In this document: positions 37,619 through 45,748 of the stretch, one piece after another
How the letters are laid out: each line of letters starts with the position of its first letter
How positions within the stretch are numbered: the first letter of the stretch is position 1
Notes under the pieces: model-generated
What the model saw: only the letters and a program-made list of their open reading frames with translations
Told to the model about the DNA's origin: nothing
Database searches by the model: none
Assembly (NCBI RefSeq): GCF_000423565.1
Contig: NZ_AUIF01000017.1
Coordinates: 62,001-126,000 of the forward strand
Source of the DNA: Runella zeae DSM 19591
GTDB lineage: Bacteria; Bacteroidota; Bacteroidia; Cytophagales; Spirosomataceae
Direction: 5' to 3'
Length of the DNA: 64,000 nucleotides
Program-made: the position numbers and the translations under genes

Positions 37619-37628
37619 CCATACAGCC

Positions 37629-38447
37629 ATGAAAAAGATACTTTTTTTAATTTTACTTCCAAGCTTATCTTGGTCTCAAGCTACAATCACACAGATACGA
37701 ACCAAGGTAAACACCTACTACGCAACCAATAACGCAAAGCAGATAACGGCCGCAAAGTCAAGGGAGATATTTCACGACATACTGGATAACATCCAATCCC
37801 AGTCATCATCTTATGATACAATATCGGGAACAAACCCTAAGCTTTTATGGTACTGGCCGTCAACTTCAAGCTTTTTGCTCGGTATATACGGAAGTAATAC
37901 CTCTACGTCTCGATTTTCAATTTACAGCAACGCCGATGGTGCAGAGAAGTTCTCTGTGTACTACAATCAGGGCTATTCGCGCTTCGCGACGCGTTTGCTT
38001 GTCAATAAATCTGTTGACTCTGGAGAGCAACTTCAGGTTGATGGAACCTCTAGGTTAAACGGAAACACAGTGATAAGAGTCAACGGCGAAGATGTTATTT
38101 TCGATGGCTCAAAGGGTATCTCAAGATACGTAAATGACCTTATAATTAGAAATTTTGATTCTGGTACGGGCGGTAGGATTGTGATGCAAAACAATAGTCT
38201 ATCCAAGGTATGGTTCCATGCGACGAATAACGGTGTAAATATTGGGGCAGATGCGGATGTGCACGCATCGGCTGAGTTTCAGGTCACTACGACCACAAAA
38301 GGCTTTTTACTTCCACGCCTAACAACGACGCAGGTTAATGCAATTTCCAGTCCCGCCGCCGGATTGATGGTTTACAATACAACCCTCAACAAAGTGTGTT
38401 ATTATAATGGTTCTTCTTGGCGGCAAGTCACCGATTCTGCAATGTAA
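37629..38447 (+). CDS. Signal-peptide-bearing tail-fibre-like protein
   Basis: 272 residues from the ATG at 37629; the frame is open upstream to 37551 within the previous gene. A clear signal peptide (MKKILFLILLPSLSWSQ) is followed by a helical segment, beta repeats, and a C-terminal GLMVYNTTLNKVCYYNGSSWRQVTD block found in many Bacteroidota fibre-like proteins. Virion proteins do not normally need export, so the signal is odd: either the protein is a surface or periplasmic protein of the lysogen or it is exported before assembly. The first 25 bases around the start are identical to those at 45745-45769. Confidence 0.6.
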   Translation: MKKILFLILLPSLSWSQATITQIRTKVNTYYATNNAKQITAAKSREIFHDILDNIQSQSSSYDTISGTNPKLLWYWPSTSSFLLGIYGSNTSTSRFSIYSNADGAEKFSVYYNQGYSRFATRLLVNKSVDSGEQLQVDGTSRLNGNTVIRVNGEDVIFDGSKGISRYVNDLIIRNFDSGTGGRIVMQNNSLSKVWFHATNNGVNIGADADVHASAEFQVTTTTKGFLLPRLTTTQVNAISSPAAGLMVYNTTLNKVCYYNGSSWRQVTDSAM

Positions 38448-38466
38448 TTTCTCCGACTTAATACAC

Positions 38467-38898
38467 ATGAAAACTCTAGTTTCAATTTTATTGCTTGCGC
38501 TGGGAGTGGTGGCAGCAATTCAAAAACCGACAACGGTACCACAATCTACTAATGGTGGCAATCTTATTTTTCTTTGCAAGCCCAAGTACTTTTCCTCCCC
38601 ACGAATACCGAACGGTTACAACGTGGTTGGTATAAGCGCCAAGGTGCTCAATTATACATTGGGGGACACCTCGGCGGCATTTTGCTACTTCGAGTTCTAC
38701 CGAAAAAATCCAGAGGATACCATGCAACTTATTGTAGCGGAGACGCAAAACGACTACCTGCCAGCATCGCTATTACCTTTGCTTTTCTCCCGTAACAAGC
38801 AGAACATATTTTTTGCTGCTAAGACCTTTGCAACTGCACAGGGGTATGTGTTAGACACTATAACTTCGCAAACTCACCTTAACGCACTATACCCTTAA
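38467..38898 (+). CDS. Small exported phage protein
   Basis: 143 residues from ATG 38467, with a hydrophobic N terminus (MKTLVSILLLALGVVAAIQ) followed by a beta-rich domain. Not recognised. It ends on the start of the next gene (TAATG) and belongs to the run of signal-bearing late genes. Confidence 0.6.
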   Translation: MKTLVSILLLALGVVAAIQKPTTVPQSTNGGNLIFLCKPKYFSSPRIPNGYNVVGISAKVLNYTLGDTSAAFCYFEFYRKNPEDTMQLIVAETQNDYLPASLLPLLFSRNKQNIFFAAKTFATAQGYVLDTITSQTHLNALYP

Positions 38899-39908
38899 TG
38901 GCATACGAGGATTTGGCATATATCACAGATGGAGCTGTAAATGGAAGTACACAAGTAAAGGTTTCGACTCAACAACCAAACGGAACCACTGTGCTTTTGT
39001 ATAGTTTTTACGAGTTTTTAGGTAGCGATATTATCACAGACGGAGTTGTTACAATTGAAACAAACAGACCTCTGGAGTACCTTGAAGTTATTCAGGCGTT
39101 TGTTGGAGGTTTTGGCGAAAAATCAGGGCCCGCAACAACTGTTCAGCTTAGCGACACAGAACTGACTGGATGGCAAAACCCAACAACGGTCAATGGGCAA
39201 TCGTATCAAGATTGGCTGACAGAGGGAAACCCCCCAATACCATCCCTATACATCCCTAACATATTAAATAGGGTATTGCACGAAAGACAAAACACTCTAA
39301 ACCAGATTGAAGACCCTAAAATAATATTTCAACTGGTATTAGATTGCTCGTATGGCGTTGGTGGTGCTCCGCAAGTTGTAGCCACTGTTAAAAATGTAAG
39401 TGGAAGTCCGTCAGGTGGTGTTATGTATAGATTTGATGAAGGAGTAATGGGTAATATACCTTCAAAAACCTATATGGCCAATGGAAGCAAAAAAGTAGAG
39501 GTGATTGACTCGGAAGACACCAACATAAGTACAGAGTTAGAATTTGATGTAGTTATGCCAGCCGATGCCCCAGACCCTTCAGGTGTGAACGAGGATATTG
39601 TGTCAGTTGGATGGACAACAGAAAGATACAATCCGTCCTCAAATGGAGGCTTAGGCAATTTTCTTTGGCCGCAGATTGTGGCAACTGGCGATACAGAGGT
39701 TAGTGTTGATGGAGTAACATCCTACACAAATCTGCCTACCATGATTAACCCTCCATGGGTTAAAACAAACAATAACGGAGGTAATCCCGCCCATGGACTT
39801 ATCTTTCAGTACACTTGGCTGTACGGGGTACCTAACGGAGAAGGCGTTTTAAGGGTGCGTCTAGTAGGACAGCCCTCTACGGCAATTTATACTACTTTTT
39901 ACATGTAA
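38898..39908 (+). CDS. Phage protein of unknown function, beta-rich, possible fibre or tail component
   Basis: 336 residues without a signal peptide. N-terminal repeats (VNGSTQVKVSTQQPNGTTVLLY) and a later beta domain (VVATVKNVSGSPSGGVMYRFDEGV) suggest an adhesin-like or structural fold. It is translationally coupled to the preceding gene (TAATG). No family name can be given. Confidence 0.55.
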   Translation: MAYEDLAYITDGAVNGSTQVKVSTQQPNGTTVLLYSFYEFLGSDIITDGVVTIETNRPLEYLEVIQAFVGGFGEKSGPATTVQLSDTELTGWQNPTTVNGQSYQDWLTEGNPPIPSLYIPNILNRVLHERQNTLNQIEDPKIIFQLVLDCSYGVGGAPQVVATVKNVSGSPSGGVMYRFDEGVMGNIPSKTYMANGSKKVEVIDSEDTNISTELEFDVVMPADAPDPSGVNEDIVSVGWTTERYNPSSNGGLGNFLWPQIVATGDTEVSVDGVTSYTNLPTMINPPWVKTNNNGGNPAHGLIFQYTWLYGVPNGEGVLRVRLVGQPSTAIYTTFYM

Positions 39909-39921
39909 AACCTATATAGTC

Positions 39922-40158
39922 ATGGAAAATAAAGAAGAGGTTAAAATCTCAAAAACAAAAAAAACAGAAACGGTCAAGCTAATTGATCAAAATTCAAGAC
40001 AATTCATTTTTGATACCAAAGATGCGATTGGAAAAACTTTAAAGGTTTCATTGGATAATTCCGAACCAACAGAAATCCCCATTTCAGACGAAATTACTAT
40101 CTGGAATACTAAAGCACTTATTCCAGATAGTTATACATTACATTACTCCGTAGTTTAA
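39922..40158 (+). CDS. Small phage protein
   Basis: 78 residues, very rich in Lys and Thr at the N terminus (MENKEEVKISKTKKTETVKL) with a short beta part after it. The ATG follows the TAGTCATG form of the recurring pre-start motif. Function unknown. Confidence 0.5.
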   Translation: MENKEEVKISKTKKTETVKLIDQNSRQFIFDTKDAIGKTLKVSLDNSEPTEIPISDEITIWNTKALIPDSYTLHYSVV

Positions 40159-40182
40159 ACTTTCAAACTAATACACACAGTC

Positions 40183-41142
40183 ATGCTCGTCGATTTCATT
40201 GAATCACAAAACAGGGTTTTACCCGGCGCCAGAGTTGGTGACAGAAGCCCTCGAACCAAAGGCGCATACATTGCAATGGCCTACTTCAACTCTGGTGCCT
40301 TGGGTGGTATAGGGGCCTCATATACCATGGGTGCTAATACAGAGGTAACTATTACAGAAAAAAATCTGCCAGACGTATTGGTAGACTTGGCTTTCAAGGG
40401 CGGTGCGTTCTGTTTTTTTAATCCCTCAATATCTGGCTCAAAAGACAAGGCTAACCGCATTAAATTACCAGAGCTAATGGGAACTCAAGCGGTGGCAGAA
40501 GAATCTGGAGAGGTAACAGAGCGGTTTATGATTAAAGTGCGCGATTACTACAAAAACGTCGAGCATTTTAATGCTTTAGCCTATAAATCCGGCGAAATGG
40601 ATGTAATACTATTTACAAACAATGGCTTCCAATGGCTAAAAGCTAGAGAGCACCAGCCTGTATTTACGGACATGTCTTATGCTATTCAAGGGGATGCTAA
40701 TCAGCCTATTTCTGCCGGTGATTTCGCTATCAATACTAGTTCTGCTGGAGAAATCCCAATAAAATTCGGGATTGTACTCTCAAAACTAGCAGCATCTAGG
40801 CTCAAATTTACTTGGGCAGCCGTAGGAAGTCTTGTCAATTTGACCGCTCAACCCTGTGAGTCTGGCGGATTGAGTGTATTTTCTCGTACCGCCTCCGCAA
40901 CAGCGTGCACACTCCCCAGAGCCGTAAATGAAACAGCTACCTGTATTCAATACAGTATTAAGCAGTTGAACATAAATGATGCCGGCACAAATGATGTATC
41001 ACAATATGTAACCATTGGCTCCACCACTGGCATTATTACTTTAGCGTCTGCATTAACTGCTGGCATTTTTGATTTTATCGTTGTAGCTGAAACTCCAAAC
41101 GGTATTTGGGGTTCTTGGGAGTTTCGTATCAAAGCTTCTTAA
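40183..41142 (+). CDS. Putative major tail (tube) protein with C-terminal Ig-like domain
   Basis: 319 residues. The N-terminal part (SPRTKGAYIAMAYFNSGALGG, then ELMGTQAVAEESGEVTERFMIKVRDYYKNVEHFNAL) has the strand-rich, soluble look of tube proteins; the last third (YVTIGSTTGIITLASALTAGIFDFIVVAETP) resembles an Ig-like decoration domain. It is followed by a strong terminator, typical of highly expressed structural genes. The position after the fibre genes is unusual for a tube protein, so the call is tentative. Confidence 0.45.
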   Translation: MLVDFIESQNRVLPGARVGDRSPRTKGAYIAMAYFNSGALGGIGASYTMGANTEVTITEKNLPDVLVDLAFKGGAFCFFNPSISGSKDKANRIKLPELMGTQAVAEESGEVTERFMIKVRDYYKNVEHFNALAYKSGEMDVILFTNNGFQWLKAREHQPVFTDMSYAIQGDANQPISAGDFAINTSSAGEIPIKFGIVLSKLAASRLKFTWAAVGSLVNLTAQPCESGGLSVFSRTASATACTLPRAVNETATCIQYSIKQLNINDAGTNDVSQYVTIGSTTGIITLASALTAGIFDFIVVAETPNGIWGSWEFRIKAS

Positions 41143-41174
41143 TCGCTTCTTTACCCTTCTTTCTTTTTCACAAA

Positions 41175-41206
41175 GCCCCTCCCGAAAACGGGCAGGGGTT
41201 TTTTAA
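41175..41206 (+). terminator. Rho-independent terminator
   Basis: CCCCT+CCCG (41176-41184), AAAA loop, CGGG+c+AGGGG with one bulged C, then TTTTTT. Confidence 0.88.
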
Positions 41207-41217
41207 TAATTACAACA

Positions 41218-43137
41218 ATGCTTACTTATCAAAAAATAGCCCCATACCTGACAACTGGAAAGCCAGAGTCAAAACACATTCATCAGTACTACCAAGAGTC
41301 AATCGATCTTAAAGAGCTTTTAAAGGAAGTGTTCGGAGATAAGTATCCTTCATATATGGACATAAACCGTCCGGGCGAAAAGAAAACGCATAAGACTCAT
41401 AGAAAGAAGATATACACAAACCCTTTTCGTTCAATGCCTCGTCGAATTAGCGAGGTTTTGGACTATATCAGACAGGCAGATGATTATAGTATAACATTTC
41501 CAGCTGAAATTCCCAAAGGAATAAAGCCTGAGGAGTCACTAAAGTCTTATACAGAAAATAAGGCACTAACAGCAGAGGGGGATTTTGAAACCTTCTTTTT
41601 CAAGAAGGTGATTCCTCAATATGTGAGAGATCCCAATGCGGTGCTTGTGTGCATTCCCAAAAAACAACCGACAAGCAAATACGAGTTCGTTGAGCCTGTA
41701 CCTATACTCTTTCCGTGCGAAAACGTGTTGATGCATAGAAAAGGGGAATTTGCGGCTCTTGTAGCGCCCTTTAAAAATAAATTCATAGACCAATATGGCA
41801 GAGAACAGGAAGGGGTCGTAATGATTTTTCTTGACCACGAAAGTTACAGCGTTGCTCGTCAAGTGGCCAAAACAAATATCTCAACTGGTCAAATGCAAAT
41901 AGAATGGGAGATTGACGGGATGTACACACAAGTACTAGACAATGGGGAAACTGTAAACATCTTTCAGCCTCCATACCATTATTGCAAAAAAATGCCTGCC
42001 CAAAAAATCGGCAAAATTGTTGCAAAAGAGAACGATTATGGCGAAACGTATTGCGAATCAATTTTATCCGACTCGATACCATTTATTAAAGGCGGACAGC
42101 AAACTTGGAATGATAAGGAGATAGAAAAAAACCAACACCTCTCTTCGCAAGAGTACAGATATGTAAACAAAAAATGCAACCAAGAAGGGTGTCACAATGG
42201 AACAATCATCGAAAGAAACAAGGCAGGAAAAATAGTTGGAGAAAAAGAGTGCCCAAAATGCAAAGGTAGTGGCCTTATGCCTTCCGGATCTGGTTTGGAT
42301 ATATGGCTAATCGACTCTTCGGTAGAGGCGGGAGATGGCAAAAGTCCAGCATCTGGAGTCCCGGGCGGATTTATTCCGCGAAGTATTGAGCCTTATATAC
42401 AGCTCTCAAAAGACTACGACAACTTAAAGAAAGAGGTGTTGACTACATTGAATATGCAATACGTAATCAATACAAATACCGACGCCTCTGGAACCTCAAA
42501 AAGATACGATAGAGAAGAAGGGTATAGAGAGGTGAACACACAAGGGGCTCACCTGCTTGATGTGATGAGTCAACAGTATGAGACGATTGAAAATATGCGC
42601 TACGGAGTAATTAAAAGATCAAACGAAAGTCAGGTTCCTAGTATAATTGTCCCAATACGTTTGAATTTGGAAAATGCAGAACTTACCAGAGAAGAGCTTA
42701 AGGATGCCAAAAGCAACAACTTTGACCCTGCTATTGTGGAAGCGCTTGAGCGAAAACTTATTCAATACAATGTAGGCGAAAATTCGGACATTTTTAAGAG
42801 ATACGAGACTAAGGTGATGTTAGACCCATTTAGGTCGCTATCGCTCGACCAAAAAAACATGGCGATTGGCTTGACATACTCTGTAATGAAGGATAGTCCA
42901 GAGCGAACTAGCGCCATTAAAGAGCTGCTTTTTAGTGTATTTTTCGATTCGCTAATAGTAATATGTACAAGCAAAAGCGATGGATTTTATAAGTTGGATG
43001 TAAAGGGGCGCAATGAAATTATTAGAAAAGAGTTTGAATTAATGTTCTCTGAACTACACGCCGGTAATGTATTAAATGTCAACTCTGTAAACATCAAACC
43101 AGCCGCAAATCTTCAAGACGAAAATCAAACCGTCTGA
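41218..43137 (+). CDS. Phage portal protein with an inserted zinc-ribbon-like motif
   Basis: 639 residues. The N-terminal part and a helical C-terminal half (QLSKDYDNLKKEVLTTLNM, VMSQQYETIENMRYGVIKRS) fit a portal of the kind seen in Bacteroidota phages, which forms the 12-subunit DNA gate. An insertion at about 318-352 carries C320-x4-C325 and C345-x2-C348-x-G-x-G (EKECPKCKGSG), like a DnaJ-type zinc finger. The gene comes right before scaffold and capsid genes. The stop codon lies in a 21-bp tandem duplication. Confidence 0.7.
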   Translation: MLTYQKIAPYLTTGKPESKHIHQYYQESIDLKELLKEVFGDKYPSYMDINRPGEKKTHKTHRKKIYTNPFRSMPRRISEVLDYIRQADDYSITFPAEIPKGIKPEESLKSYTENKALTAEGDFETFFFKKVIPQYVRDPNAVLVCIPKKQPTSKYEFVEPVPILFPCENVLMHRKGEFAALVAPFKNKFIDQYGREQEGVVMIFLDHESYSVARQVAKTNISTGQMQIEWEIDGMYTQVLDNGETVNIFQPPYHYCKKMPAQKIGKIVAKENDYGETYCESILSDSIPFIKGGQQTWNDKEIEKNQHLSSQEYRYVNKKCNQEGCHNGTIIERNKAGKIVGEKECPKCKGSGLMPSGSGLDIWLIDSSVEAGDGKSPASGVPGGFIPRSIEPYIQLSKDYDNLKKEVLTTLNMQYVINTNTDASGTSKRYDREEGYREVNTQGAHLLDVMSQQYETIENMRYGVIKRSNESQVPSIIVPIRLNLENAELTREELKDAKSNNFDPAIVEALERKLIQYNVGENSDIFKRYETKVMLDPFRSLSLDQKNMAIGLTYSVMKDSPERTSAIKELLFSVFFDSLIVICTSKSDGFYKLDVKGRNEIIRKEFELMFSELHAGNVLNVNSVNIKPAANLQDENQTV

Positions 43138-43161
43138 AATGAAAATCAAACCGTCTGAAAT
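43120..43161 (+). repeat. 21-bp tandem duplication across the portal stop codon
   Basis: Two exact adjacent copies (43120-43140, 43141-43161) of a unit that contains CCGTCTGAAAT and the TGA stop. The second copy is untranslated. Confidence 0.85.
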
Positions 43162-43188
43162 TAGGAAATTTGTATACAAGTCAATATG

Positions 43189-43221
43189 TTTGCATTGATA
43201 GTTTCAGACATTATATTTTTG
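43189..43221 (+). promoter_or_regulatory. Phage promoter with palindromic operator, site 4
   Basis: TTTG (43189-43192), 21-base spacer, -7 TATTTTTG (43214-43221). The operator left half GATAGTTTC is exact, the right half degenerate (43197-43215). It would drive the scaffold-capsid operon. Confidence 0.65.
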
Positions 43222-43238
43222 TACAAAATCTTTTCAAG

Positions 43239-43613
43239 ATGGCATCGAAAAACAAAGACGAAAAACAGCTTAAGACACTAGAGTCCCCCAAGACCTATGA
43301 AGAGCTGTTTGACTATGATCAAATCGTAGTACAGGTAGGCCCTCGTTATGAGCTTAAAAACAACAAACCGGTTGTGGTGGAAGAGGCTAGACTAACCACT
43401 ATGACCAAGGGTAGCTATGAGTTAATGGAGCGGGATTCCGACGGAGACACGAAGGTGATTCCAGTAAAAGCTTTAGGTCATCCTGATATAAAAATCGAAG
43501 ATGACCCACGTTCGCCGGGAGGTAAAAAGAAAACCCTCGACTATATTCCTTTTGCGGTGATTGCAGACGAAATTCCCGACACAGAGAAATCGGATCAAAA
43601 CCCGCCTCAATAA
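43239..43613 (+). CDS. Small phage protein, first gene of the capsid operon
   Basis: 124 residues from ATG 43239. The frame is open up to 43170, but that would place the start upstream of the promoter at 43189-43221, so the short form is chosen. Charged, soluble, Pro/Lys-rich (EDDPRSPGGKKKTLDYIPF). Not recognised; probably a head-assembly accessory. Confidence 0.6.
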   Translation: MASKNKDEKQLKTLESPKTYEELFDYDQIVVQVGPRYELKNNKPVVVEEARLTTMTKGSYELMERDSDGDTKVIPVKALGHPDIKIEDDPRSPGGKKKTLDYIPFAVIADEIPDTEKSDQNPPQ

Positions 43614-43647
43614 TTTTTTACCGATAGTATCTTAACTTATTTTTCTA

Positions 43648-44508
43648 ATGAAACGGAGAGATTTTCTCAAAAAACTGGGTCTTAAAAGTGGTCTTGACCA
43701 AACTGAACTTGACGATATTCTCAACAATCTTGATGGCGACGAGATAGATGATATCAAAGCCGATGCCGCCATAAAAGCAGTATACACCTCAGACGAAGCC
43801 CTAGGAAACGATGACCTTTTTAAAAAGGTAACAAGCAAAGCAAAGGCCGAAGCCTTAAATCCTATCGACACGATACTTAAAGCTTTCGAGTCCAAATTAA
43901 AGGCCGAGGAAAAGGCAGAGTACAATAAACTTGACACCTCTCACAAAAAATACAATTACATGTTAAAGGTATTTGCTGAGCGGGAAACACCTACCGGAGA
44001 CGCCAATTACGATTCACTTAAAAGCGAGTACGAAACCCTTAAAAGTGATGTGGATACCAAATATGTCAAAAAAGAAGATTACGAGACGGTCAGTCAAAAA
44101 GCGACGAAGGCAATGCAGGGGGCATTTAAAACCAAGCTCTCAATCGCAGCCGCAAAAAAAATCGGAGACGCCGCTAACGCCAGACACTTTGAAGAAAACT
44201 TCTTTAACGACGCCAGTGAGCTAGTTGCTACTACTGGAATTGGCAAATCAAAGGTAAAGGGAGTTATCGACTATGAGACGGGCAAAATCATGCGAGCAGA
44301 CTCTCCAGACCAGCCTATAATGCTAGATGGAAAGGTAGTTACCATTGCAGATTTGGCAGACTTAACCATTGAGCATTTCGAGTACAAGGCTCCAGTGTCT
44401 AACCCAGCTTCTGCCGGTAGAATAGTAATAACAGGACAGACTGACGATGCCACTAAGGACTCAAACGCATCGGCACGAACAAGGAATCTTGATATGGATT
44501 CTGAATAA
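43648..44508 (+). CDS. Putative capsid scaffolding protein
   Basis: 286 residues: acidic, highly helical, with Glu/Lys-rich coiled coils (LKSEYETLKSDVDTKYVKKEDYETVSQK, about 124-150) and no signal peptide. It directly precedes the capsid gene, the usual place for a scaffold, which guides shell assembly and then leaves. A half operator (GATAGTATC) lies at 43623 in front of it. The call rests on composition and position. Confidence 0.65.
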   Translation: MKRRDFLKKLGLKSGLDQTELDDILNNLDGDEIDDIKADAAIKAVYTSDEALGNDDLFKKVTSKAKAEALNPIDTILKAFESKLKAEEKAEYNKLDTSHKKYNYMLKVFAERETPTGDANYDSLKSEYETLKSDVDTKYVKKEDYETVSQKATKAMQGAFKTKLSIAAAKKIGDAANARHFEENFFNDASELVATTGIGKSKVKGVIDYETGKIMRADSPDQPIMLDGKVVTIADLADLTIEHFEYKAPVSNPASAGRIVITGQTDDATKDSNASARTRNLDMDSE

Positions 44509-44542
44509 AAAAGCCTTTCAATTTTAACCTTTTATAACAGCC

Positions 44543-45682
44543 ATGAAAGTTCAAATGACCAACGCCCTAATCGCGAAAGTAGCAATAATGTTACTTCAAG
44601 ATTGTGGGCGTCGGTTCCCTTCTTTGGGAGCCATGCAATCGCAGAGAGCACCACAAAAACAGGCTCTTATTAATGCAACGTCGCCAGTGGTGGCAGAGTC
44701 AGAGAAGCGCATGTCCATTCGTCAAGATGGAAGCGGAAACCCCGAAGCTGCTATAACACTAGATTATAACCCCAAACGTCAGGTTGCTGGCGGCGCTATT
44801 CGAACAGCGAGAGGTGTAGTAAATGGAGAGGCTACCACGGACAAAGTTTCCGTAACAACTGGATTTGGCATTCATAGGGAGTATACAAAGAATTTTACAA
44901 CCTATGATATGATTAAGCTTACAGCAGAAACAGAGGCTTACCTAAAATCCGTTAATGCGGGAAATGTAAATTTTGATTTGGCCAACTTTCCAGCCCTTGC
45001 CATTATTGGAGACGAAATACTGACAACTATTGAGAGTATCCTAACTCCAATAAATCAGCAGATTGTCGCCTCTTTGATTGCACACGTAGGCCACAATTTT
45101 GTTACAGGGGATGCGCTGTCTCCAGATATTTTGCTCTATAACGCAGAGGGAATGATGCGTACCGATTTCTGGGACTTCATAAACGCAATCAAGCGTCGTC
45201 ATAACTACAGTGGACGCCTTATTATTATTGGAGGCGACACCATGGCTGGCTACCTCGACAAAAGAAACATTGTAGCGGTCAACAACTTGGGATTAAATCA
45301 ACAAGCAATGCTTAACACAATTGCGGCTGACTTCTTTTACGATCCAGAGATAGAGGCACAGTTGGGTACTGGCGAGGTGATTATCCAAGAGGCAAACGCG
45401 TCATGCTTCCAGACGATTTTGGAGCACGCCTACATGATTAAGCAAAAGCGAATGGCGAATACTAGTTATGGAAAAATGGCCATAAACTTGGGACAGTACA
45501 GCGCCCCAACCTTTAATCTTGACATGGACTTGCGTGCACGCGAAAACGATACAGCTTGGCCTACGTTAGACGTAACTCCTTCCATACATGGAGGGGTATT
45601 CTTGCGGCCAGCGGGATACCTCGCCAACTACGGCGGCTGGCAAAACGTGACTGGCACTTGGAGAGCCAAGCTCATCGCCTAG
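44543..45682 (+). CDS. Putative major capsid protein
   Basis: 379 residues. Helix-rich N-terminal part, a central segment with strands and a long helix (AEGMMRTDFWDFINAIKRRHNYSGRLIIIGGDTMAGYL), and a beta-rich end. The size, the scaffold gene in front and the very strong terminator behind fit the HK97-fold major capsid protein. No sequence motif proves it; the neighbours are the main support. Confidence 0.7.
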   Translation: MKVQMTNALIAKVAIMLLQDCGRRFPSLGAMQSQRAPQKQALINATSPVVAESEKRMSIRQDGSGNPEAAITLDYNPKRQVAGGAIRTARGVVNGEATTDKVSVTTGFGIHREYTKNFTTYDMIKLTAETEAYLKSVNAGNVNFDLANFPALAIIGDEILTTIESILTPINQQIVASLIAHVGHNFVTGDALSPDILLYNAEGMMRTDFWDFINAIKRRHNYSGRLIIIGGDTMAGYLDKRNIVAVNNLGLNQQAMLNTIAADFFYDPEIEAQLGTGEVIIQEANASCFQTILEHAYMIKQKRMANTSYGKMAINLGQYSAPTFNLDMDLRARENDTAWPTLDVTPSIHGGVFLRPAGYLANYGGWQNVTGTWRAKLIA

Positions 45683-45698
45683 GGTTTCAAAACAATCC

Positions 45699-45732
45699 GA
45701 CAATGCAACTACTGTTGCATTGTCTTCTTTTT
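45699..45732 (+). terminator. Rho-independent terminator after the capsid gene
   Basis: Perfect 11-bp stem GACAATGCAAC / GTTGCATTGTC, loop TACT, then TTCTTTTT. Confidence 0.92.
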
Positions 45733-45748
45733 ACCTTATTCAATAGCC

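Noticed and set aside
43170-43238. Longer start for the gene at 43239
   Set aside because: Transcription should begin near 43228, downstream of that start.
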